A stretch of 20,169 nt of DNA from Amphimedon queenslandica (lineage: Eukaryota; Porifera; Demospongiae; Haplosclerida; Niphatidae), in the NCBI RefSeq assembly GCF_000090795.2, contig NW_003546889.1:29679-49847 (forward strand), given 5' to 3'. The notes beneath the pieces are model-generated. The model had not been told where the DNA came from, searched no databases, and was given only the letters and a program-made list of their open reading frames with translations. The first letter of the stretch is position 1; every line of letters begins with the position of its first letter. Positions 1 to 6,889 of this stretch are shown here, one piece after another. The translations under genes and the position numbers were made by a program.

Positions 1-676
1 CTGACAGCACCTTTAGTTTAGCATCAGTGACCCTCTTTGCCTGCTCAGTCAGTTTCCTCTCTGACTCACGAAGAACACCAATCATTTCCTCTACCATTTC
101 ATGTATTTCTTCTAAGACTCCTTCTCCTCTCTCTCTGATCTCACCCTCTCTCTCTGCTAGAGCAGACAGGACCTTCTTGAGTGCTTCCTTCTTTCCCTCA
201 ACTGGTGATAGACATTCTCTTAACTTTTGACAGTGTTTAGTATAACTGTCAGTGATTAAGTCATATTCATGATGTTTGTGATTACGAGCTAAGCAGCTAA
301 CACAGATTACTGTATCACATGTTTCACAGAATAGCTCCAAAGGCTTTCCATGATCACTACATGTGGCCTCTTGAGGATTTGATAAATCTGCTGTCTTCTT
401 TGTTAGACTGTACATCTCTTTGAGGTCGTTGAGGTGGAATGCTACAGGAAAGGCTCCTGCTCCTTCTTCTGGTAACTCTGTACAATGACGACAAGTGGGA
501 CAAGAGAGGTAATAGGTCTCATTCTTCTTATCCAGAGGTAATCCCTCCAGACAGTGCTCACAGAATGAATGTAGACAAGGTAAAGTCTTAGGGTTGGTAT
601 AGTGGTCAAGACACACAGGACAGGTGAGCTGTTCCTCCAGTTTGAGTCTGAGACCAGAAGATGGTTTGGTTGCCAT
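1..676 (-). CDS. TRIM-type RING/B-box protein, 5' part (runs off the window)
   Basis: The frame reads without a stop from the ATG at 676 to the window edge, about 225 codons in one exon. An A at -3 and G at +4 (GAAATGG) give a strong start context. A C3HC4 RING finger occupies residues 19-62 (C19, C22, C34, H36, C39, C42, C59, C62). A B-box 2 zinc site follows at about 106-138 (CSDH, CETC, CVSC, then a His cluster). From about residue 150 the chain is E/K/L-rich and heptad-like, as expected for the TRIM coiled coil. The RING suggests E3 ubiquitin-ligase activity and the coiled coil dimerisation. The C-terminal domain that would set the subclass (NHL, B30.2 or other) lies outside the window, so no specific symbol is given. 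The family call is secure; the substrate is unknown. Confidence 0.9.
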   Translation of the reverse strand, partial: MATKPSSGLRLKLEEQLTCPVCLDHYTNPKTLPCLHSFCEHCLEGLPLDKKNETYYLSCPTCRHCTELPEEGAGAFPVAFHLNDLKEMYSLTKKTADLSNPQEATCSDHGKPLELFCETCDTVICVSCLARNHKHHEYDLITDSYTKHCQKLRECLSPVEGKKEALKKVLSALAEREGEIRERGEGVLEEIHEMVEEMIGVLRESERKLTEQAKRVTDAKLKVLS

Positions 677-1302
677 TTCAAGAAAAGAATAAAATTGTGT
701 ACGTAAAGCAAGAACAAAAAATGAAGAGAGATAAAGGTAGAGGATGGTAAATGAAGATAGAGCAAGGACAAAAGATAAGAAAATGAAGAACTCGAAATGA
801 ACAAGAATACAAAGCAAAGTATAAAAAATAGAAGGAGAGACAGGAAGACAGCCCTGATGACCTCCTGGAGTATAGTAGTCTTGTGACTACAGGAAGTTAT
901 GATAGCACATTCCTTTATTATAACAACCAGTATATAGTAAATGAATGAAAATGTAAAGGAATGTAGCAACTGAAATTCTTGTATGGTGCAGCAAATGGTG
1001 TAAAACAATGTAGGATTTGTGATCTTATAACCATTAGATTATAGTCAGGTAAAATGAGGCAATTTGATTGGTCAAATGAGGTAATCTAAGTAGCTTAGTT
1101 ACCTCTTAATAACTTCTTAGATTACTTGTTAATAACAATTATTTATAATAATAAAATTGTTATTTTTATTGAATATTTACAGTCAAATTTGTGCAGTTAC
1201 TGAAAGCAATTCATGGTTCACCGTCCATCGACATTTAAAATTTTGTTTGTTGAGTATTTTGAATGTTCGCTAAACTATCTGATATCTCAATCATTTGTTC
1301 AG
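677..1302. other. Spacer upstream of the TRIM gene
   Basis: This AT-rich stretch carries no convincing exon on either strand. The long minus frame over 442-1008 is a shadow of the RING exon plus AT-rich upstream DNA. A short hairpin sits at 1078-1105 (GAGGTAATCTAAG, a 3-base loop, CTTAGTTACCTC) and an AT-rich stretch follows to about 1175. The TRIM promoter probably lies in this interval, but no clear core element was identified. Confidence 0.5.
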
Positions 1303-1728
1303 TTATGATATCCTCTTGTAGCTTCTCACTCCATCGATGCTATGGTGACCAGTGCATTGCAGTTGCTTGTAAAGAATGATTAGTTTTGACTCCTTTTATT
1401 CCTCCCATTTCAAACATTGTTTTTGTCATTATACCATTGTTTTGTTGTTTTGTTCATTATAGATACCACACACCATATGGTATAGAGTATTAGGAACATA
1501 AGTTCAGTGCCGTCTTCAGTTTTTCCTCACTTCCAGGACAAACATTTCCATAGATTTTGCTAGCTCTTCGCGACTGAGAGACATGATAAACGGAGTTTCA
1601 TCAAGTTGTACTTGTAGCTTCCATCTACACCAAGTATTCCATTGGTTTATGCACCAATAATTGTTTCTACCCTTGTTTTTTCGCCCGGCGGTTACCGATG
1701 CCAGCACTCCTTGCTGGTTTGCGATAGC
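1303..1728 (-). pseudogene. Crypton/DUF3504 tyrosine-recombinase-like relic
   Basis: Three minus-strand segments in different frames resemble successive parts of the DUF3504 family (ZMYM2/QRICH1/KCTD1-type domains descended from Crypton tyrosine recombinases). At 1516-1728 the N-terminal part reads NYWCINQWNTW and later MEMFVLEVRKN. A one-base shift at about 1517 continues it as EDGTEL followed by LYTIWC. The middle of the domain is missing. A C-terminal segment at about 1345-1440 reads GIKGVKTNHSLQATAMH, matching the family's TNHSLRATA box but with Q where the conserved Arg of the H-x-x-R motif is expected. After another shift, 1303-1341 reads SIDGVRSYKR, the block that carries the catalytic Tyr. 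Two frameshifts, an internal deletion and the Arg loss indicate a dead copy. The family match is from memory, without a search. Confidence 0.65.
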
Positions 1729-2608
1729 GTATCTTTATCCTTGTGCTGTTTGCTGCACAGCTCTAACAGGACAGGCTAGTATTGTAGAAGACATTGCCCA
1801 GTGATATCTTTGTTGGACCTAGCTAGTTTTGATTTGAAACTGTCTTGTGCTGTCGCTACGGCGTCTCCCAAGGTAAAATCACTGACCAATAGCTTTTTAG
1901 AAGATGGAAAAGACTGGTTAGCAACAGCATTATCCTTGTTGGTAACAAGCCCACTGCCTAACATTACCTGACTATAATCTAAAGAACCTAGACAACGCAT
2001 TTTCGGTTTCTACGTGATTTAGATTACCTTGGAAACATTAATTAACCTCGAGCTACGCCCTCGGTTAATTAAATTTGTTTCCTCAGTAATCTAAATCACA
2101 TAGAAACCTCAAATGCGTTGTCTAACCTATATTTAATGCATGCTCAGTAATGGACTGATCTTGCATGTTCACAAAAATCACTAAAATAAAAACCGCCAAT
2201 TACAATTTCATAGCAAAATTATTAAAATACAAATGAAATAGCAGCTACTCCTGGAGATTCCATACTTCATGACCATCAGTTACCCATAGCATGTGCTGAG
2301 ACTTGTAATCTCGTTATACATGCACATGTAAATGCACAGTACATGTATCAGAAAACTGAACAAAGACAAGTTTCATAGTTGTACATGTACATGTCATTAA
2401 TTTCAGGAGTTACAGTTCTTCTACATGTTACAGTTACAGTTGAATCTTCTTATGAAGGACAACACTTCTATGCCTTATCTTGCTTTAAAACTCCTTCCAA
2501 ACTTAAGAAGATTGTTAACATTTCATTGATTACCAAACTTACCATTTTATCTTACGTGTACATGTACATACACAAGTTGGTACATGTACATATACTGTAT
2601 GTGTGTAC
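1729..2608. other. Region where PRPF4B kinase exons would be expected, none seen
   Basis: The exon of the PRPF4B-like gene ending at 2609 has a normal donor, so further exons should follow at lower coordinates on the minus strand. None of the protein-kinase motifs (HADIKPDN-like loop, DFG, APE) is readable here in any minus frame. A 74-codon open stretch at 1776-2000 (minus, beginning MRCLGSLDYSQ) has no recognisable family. The fold-back at 1985-2127 overlaps its start. ACATGTAC octamers are frequent from 2320 onward. Confidence 0.5.
1985..2127. repeat. Fold-back palindrome (about 60-bp arms)
   Basis: The left arm (about 1985-2046: TAGACAACGCATTTTC, then GTGATTTAGATTACC, then ATTAATTAACC) is the near-exact reverse complement of the right arm (about 2060-2127). 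The centre (AACCTCGAGCTACGCCCTCG) itself starts another hairpin. The whole unit could form one long stem with few mismatches. It looks like a fold-back MITE or an inverted duplication. No clear target duplication was found. Confidence 0.7.
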
Positions 2609-2754
2609 CTCAGTGATGGTATTTTCCAAGTCTTCAGTTGCCTCTTTTGCCACAATATCAGAATCATCATCACTAATAGCACTGACTGATACTGCAGGAC
2701 TGGGGTTAACACTATCAACTGATAATTGAACCTGAGGGGAGAGAGAGAGGGAGG

Positions 2755-2798
<44 letters not shown>

Positions 2799-5700
2799 AG
2801 GAGAGAGAGAGAGAGAGAGAGATGTATGAAATGTATGTACATGTAAATGCATGTGTTAATTAATACAGTGAATCCTCTGGATAACTTTTTTTAACAGACA
2901 CTGTAACATATAATCAGTTTTATCCATTTACCACAGGAACATCAATAACATGTACATGTAATGTATAAGCATTAAATGAAAACCATCATGGTACATACTG
3001 CTTATAATGTCATCCACAGTACATGTGTATTGTCCATCATTAAAAATTCCGTTTATACATGTAGGTACATGTAAACCTTTAATTAGTAGGTGTGGCTTAC
3101 ATATTGATATTTCTGTTCAATGTTCTTCCTCATTTGACGTCTTTTCTCAATAATAGCATCTTCATCATCTTCAGACTCTAACGATACGTCCAATACACTG
3201 AGGGAAGAGAGAGAGAGACAGAACACTTAGTAACACATGTATAAACATTAATTATTGATACATACATGTACCCAGTACATGTACTAACGTATTTGAAAAA
3301 GAGTTTTAAAATTTGTAAAAAAATCCAATTTTGATCAGAATCAGCTCAAACTTTCTACACAACATAAGTACAGGTACATGTATCAGGAAATGTAATAAAA
3401 ATGGATAATTCTCTACTTTTCATTTTTAGCAAAATTTGGCCCGTGACCCTGTACTATAGTACAGGGATTTTTATCCGATTTTGGAGTAACTTTAAAAATT
3501 CGTAAAAAATCCAATTTTGATCGGAATCAGCTTAAACTTTCCACACAACATATGTAAGTACATGTACATGTACATGTATATGTATCAGGAAATGTAATAA
3601 AAATGAAGAATTCTCTCCTTTTCATTTTTGGTGAAATTTGGCCCGTGACCCTGTACTATATAGTACAGGGACTTTTATCCGATTTTGGAGTAACTTTAAA
3701 AATTCGTAAAAACCCAATTTTGATTGGAATCAGCTCAAACTTTCTACGCAACATAAGGACATGTATATGTATCAGGAAATGTAATAAAAATGAAGAATTC
3801 TCTACTTTTCATTTTTGGCAAAATTTGGCCTGTGACCCTATACTATAGTACAGGGACTTTTGTCCAATTTTTGAGTAACTTTAAAAATAATACTAGTGTC
3901 ATTGATAACTTACGCCTCCTCTTCAGATTCTCTCTCCTTCTTCTCCTCTCTCTTCCTCTCATGAGGGCTCCCTGATCTATCCTGTCTCCTTGACGACCGT
4001 CCAGGGGGAGAACGGGACCTCCTACGGGGCAGAGTCCTCCTCGAGCGATGAGGTGATCGTCGTGGCGACCGTGAACGAGGCCGACGTCTAGGGGAACGAG
4101 ACCTTCTCCTCGCCGGACTGACTGACCTCCTAGTAGAGGAGGAGGGGAGGGGATCATCCCTTCTCTTTCTTGATCCTGATCTGCTCCTCCTACGAGGGGA
4201 CGGTGACCTGTACATGCACATGTACAGTAAATAATGTTATTTTAATTAATAATGATTAATAATTAATAATAATAATAATGCTGCAATACTGTGTAGTGCT
4301 TTATTTTTGAGGAAAAAAACTTTGGCAGTTTTCATGGATTAGCACACACATACAACGTTACACATACGTTATAAGGGTCCTACTCAAATAAGCACCTATC
4401 ACTAATATATTGCCACTATAGATACACATATTTGAGCCAGTTTTATGTGCCCTTGTGGTTGGAGTGGTCCAAATAGCCTATTGTTCATCCTCAGTCTTCA
4501 AAACATAGAGTTGCGGGAAAAAGCCATGGTTTTGGCACTTTTTTATTTTTTTTTGATTTTTACCTCTGTTAAGTAATAACACCTAGGCCATTACTTGAGG
4601 AAATATGGTATAACTGTATAGCAGGTTTTTTTGAGGGTAATAATTTTTAGGAATGACCTGTATTCCACTATTCTGTCATCTTGTACCGTATTAAATTGAT
4701 TTTCAAAGAATTTAATTTTGTGAATCTCTAAAAATCTGCAAAATTCGCTATCCTTGGAAAAAACTGCTACACAGTACATGTATGTGTACATACATACATG
4801 TACATACATGTACATGTACAATACATTATGGTATTTACTATGGTGTTATTATGTACAGTACCTTTTCCTAGGTGAGTTTGATCTCCTCCTGTTATTCTCC
4901 ATTGATCTGCTCCTCCTCCTCCTCCCTGGAGACCTCCTACCATATCTCTCCTCACTCCTCCTCTCTCTCCTCCTTGAGGAAGAACGAGACCCTCTTCTTT
5001 TAGGAGAGTGAGAATCCCTTCTCCTTTGATAGGGGGATGGGGAGAGTTGCCGTGGTGACCGTTGCCGTGGTGACTGTTGTCGTGGCGACCGTGACCTCCT
5101 CTTTGGTGATATCCAAGGTGCTGGTGGGGAACGTTTTCTTGGCGAAGGTGATCTACGAGATATTTTCGATCTTCTTGGCGACGGACTTCGATCATTTCTA
5201 GGTGAGCGAGATCTTTGTCGAGGTGAACGAGAACGCTTTCTTCTCTCGGGCGAGCGAGATGGTTGCCGTGGCGACCGTCTCCGTGACGGCCGCTCGTTTG
5301 ACGAAGATGAGTCTTTTCTTTTGGATGAGAAATGGGCGGAGTCATTTAGCGGAGAGGAGTGGCCATTGTGAGAGGATTCGTTCTTGTCTCTTTTAGTCGA
5401 GTGAATCTTATGATGATCGGTCTCGTCTTTACTGGTTCTTCTGTGGTGCTTCTTGTGTTTGTGTTTCTTATGCTTTTTGTGTTTGTGCTTCTTCTTGGAA
5501 TTAGAAGCATCCGGAGAAACACTAGGATAAGAGTAATAGTTTTAAAAATAATAATAATAATAATTATTATTATTACTAATTATACATGTACGTGTATATA
5601 GTTCTGGCTATGGTGGTTGGAGGTGGTCGGGACAACCACCTCAACAAATGAACCGACCAGTTCATCACTTAGACCAACCATCCAATTAATATTAATAACC

Positions 5701-6648
5701 ATACATAAAGCATGATATTGTATAGAGATGTCCCGATAATCGGATCGGCATATCGGATATCGCCTTATCGGCTTATCGGCCTGTTTTTCATAGCATTGGT
5801 TATCGGTTTCTTTGCATGCATCTTGCAGATATAGCAACACATGGTCATATGCATGAGAATAAAGGGTTAATCAATTAATTTTAATACAATTATGTGATAC
5901 AATAAATGTCAAAATGATTCTATAACTAGAAATACTTGATAATTAGTCAAGATACTAAATTGGGAAGTGTATAAATCACATTTTACATGTATAAACCTGT
6001 GCCTAGAAGGTAGAAAGGAAAATATCGGATCGGTATCGGTATCGGCCAGTAATGGCTATGTCAATATCGGCATATCGGCTAAAACCCATATCGGTACATC
6101 TCTAATATTGTAGTCTACTAGTATGGTGTACATAAATTTAAAAGGAACAATATTAGTCTCCAACCACCTCTAATTTTTTTCTAGGCAGAACCTTGCATCT
6201 AGTACACATGGGTAGGATAATTAATATCTAAAATAATATAATTATTACTAATAATAATAGTAATCTTAATACTACACATGACGTACATGTACAAATATTG
6301 ATGTTAAAATTTGGCGAATTCCTTTGGCATGCTAGTCAGTTATAATTTTCAAAAGGAGCTCGATCTTACTCCATCAAACCTTCTACCTACATCTACAGAT
6401 ACATTCCCACACCCACAAACACTACATTATGTCTAGTATAATACCAACAATCTTGAAACATTTCAATGTCTTTACTTTGTGTCATTCTCTATATCATTCC
6501 CTACTCCATTATTCTTCTCTTCGTCTTCCTCGTCGTCTTTAATGAGTCCTTCCTCTTCTGAGGAGTCCTCTGCCTTATCTTTCACATCCTCTGGAGTCCC
6601 GAGAGAATTACTGGAAGGTTTTGTAAGAGGCTCTGAGATCGACGCCAT
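2609..6648 (-). CDS. PRPF4B: PRP4 pre-mRNA-splicing kinase, N-terminal SR-rich half (kinase domain not in window)
   Basis: Five exons join in phase with GT-AG borders: 6648-6476, 5521-4862, 4207-3914, 3197-3101 and 2731-2609, giving 449 codons with no stop. The start (AAAATGG, then MASISEPLTK) has a good context. Order: acidic/Ser N-terminus (1-57), Lys/His stretch (KKKHKHKKHKKHKHKKHH, about 65-85), long RS/RSP domain (about 110-370), then DDEDAIIEKRRQMRKNIEQKY (about 385-405) and an acidic linker ending at VAKEATEDLENTITE. This order, and the IIEKRR...EKY block followed by VQ, match human PRPF4B just before its kinase domain. PRPF4B acts in the nucleus on the pre-B spliceosome. The last visible exon ends at an intact donor (GAG|GTACAC), but no kinase exon follows before the TRIM gene, so the gene is truncated, unusually spread out, or interrupted by an assembly join. 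Divergent with the MABP gene. Confidence 0.8.
2736..2821. repeat. (GA)n microsatellite
   Basis: An almost pure GA run lies immediately upstream of the exon starting at 2731 on the minus strand. Read on that strand it is a CT tract ending in CAG, so it doubles as the polypyrimidine tract of that acceptor site. Confidence 0.9.
3297..3890. repeat. Satellite-like tandem array, three units of about 185-205 bp
   Basis: Three units are anchored by the motif CAGCTCAAACTT (one copy has CAGCTTAAACTT) at about 3344, 3530 and 3733. Each continues with ACACAACATA, an ACATGTA-rich stretch, ATGTATCAGGAAATGTAATA, CATTTTTGGCAAAATTTGG and GTGACCCTGTACTATAGTAC. The last block is a palindrome (CCCTGTACTATAGTACAGGG at 3447-3466, perfect in the first unit). 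The array fills most of the 716-bp intron 3 of the PRPF4B-like gene. Small open frames inside the units are artefacts of the repeat. Confidence 0.85.
4208..4861 (-). other. Intron 2 of the PRPF4B-like gene
   Basis: This 654-bp AT-rich intron contains a TAA/AAT run at 4245-4280, T-rich stretches near 4540 and a cluster of overlapping ACATGTAC octamers at 4775-4820 near its minus-strand donor. A weak TACCGTA at about 4684 resembles the ends of the short elements listed elsewhere, but no second end was matched. No nested gene is seen. Confidence 0.6.
5715..6112. mobile_element. hAT-type MITE with perfect 8-bp target duplication
   Basis: The element at 5723-6104 (382 bp) starts TAGAGATGTCCCGAT and ends ATCGGTACATCTCTA, giving inverted ends that fit the hAT YARNG terminus. 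Subterminal regions are packed with short ATCGG/CCGAT motifs in both orientations, typical of hAT transposase-binding arrays. Both sides carry the identical octamer ATATTGTA (5715-5722 and 6105-6112), the 8-bp duplication expected for hAT insertion. No transposase frame is present, so it is non-autonomous. It lies inside intron 1 of the PRPF4B-like gene. Confidence 0.92.
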
Positions 6649-6889
6649 TTTGATATCGTGTATGTGACGTTGTGGGCGTGCCCACTAACCAAAGTGGGTG
6701 TGGTTTATATTAAAAATTAAAATGGCGGATGCTTTTTCATTCAAATTCAACTGCTTACAACAAGAAAGAAAGGGGAGAGAGGGTTTCTTTGTAAACAGTG
6801 TTAGATACTAGAGACATATTTTGTTAAGATAAGAGGATTAAACTCCATAAAAATAAGTAAATTAATGAAATAGATTATCAATTGTATTC
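6649..6889. promoter_or_regulatory. Divergent promoter region (PRPF4B-like / MABP gene)
   Basis: Only 241 bp separate the two oppositely oriented start codons. The region holds a CRE-like GTGACGT at 6664-6670, a perfect hairpin GTGGGCGTGCCCAC at 6672-6685 and a second CCAC...GTGG inverted repeat next to it. AAAATGGCGG at 6719-6728 matches the YY1-type motif; a related AAAATGGCGTC overlaps the PRPF4B-like start on the other strand. This fits a TATA-less bidirectional housekeeping promoter. Function is inferred from position and motifs only. Confidence 0.55.
6722..6811 (+). CDS. Possible upstream ORF (29 codons) of the MABP gene
   Basis: The ATG at 6722 (AAAATGG) has a stronger start context than the main ATG at 6890 and opens a short frame beginning MADAFSFKFNC that ends at TAG 6809-6811. 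It is in the same frame as the main coding region. A possible donor (TTT|GTAAAC at 6790/6791) lies inside it, so it could instead be a first coding exon of another isoform, although no phase-matching acceptor was found. If transcription begins upstream of 6722, it could dampen translation of the MABP protein. Confidence 0.3.
   Translation: MADAFSFKFNCLQQERKGREGFFVNSVRY

Noticed and set aside
442..1008. Long minus-strand open frame of 188 codons
   Set aside because: Its downstream part is the RING exon of the TRIM gene read in the wrong frame; the rest is AT-rich hydrophobic low-complexity sequence. The TRIM frame with its zinc ligands is clearly the real one.
1776..2000. 74-codon minus-strand frame beginning MRCLGSLDYSQ as a gene
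   Set aside because: No family recognised and no matching splice partner found. Its start lies in the fold-back palindrome and it is separated from the Crypton relic by a stop. It could be part of a decayed element but cannot be supported as a gene.
2250..2310. Minus-strand peptide MLWVTDGHEVWNLQE as a last exon of the PRPF4B-like gene
   Set aside because: It reads smoothly to a stop but does not resemble the kinase C-terminus, has no good acceptor, and is too short to judge.
2379..2729. Plus-strand frame of 116 codons
   Set aside because: Its right half is the antisense of the PRPF4B-like exon at 2609-2731 and its left half is ACATGTAC-rich intergenic DNA.
3603..3975. Plus-strand frames in the PRPF4B-like intron
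   Set aside because: They repeat the same peptide because they lie in the tandem satellite units, and they are interrupted differently in each unit.
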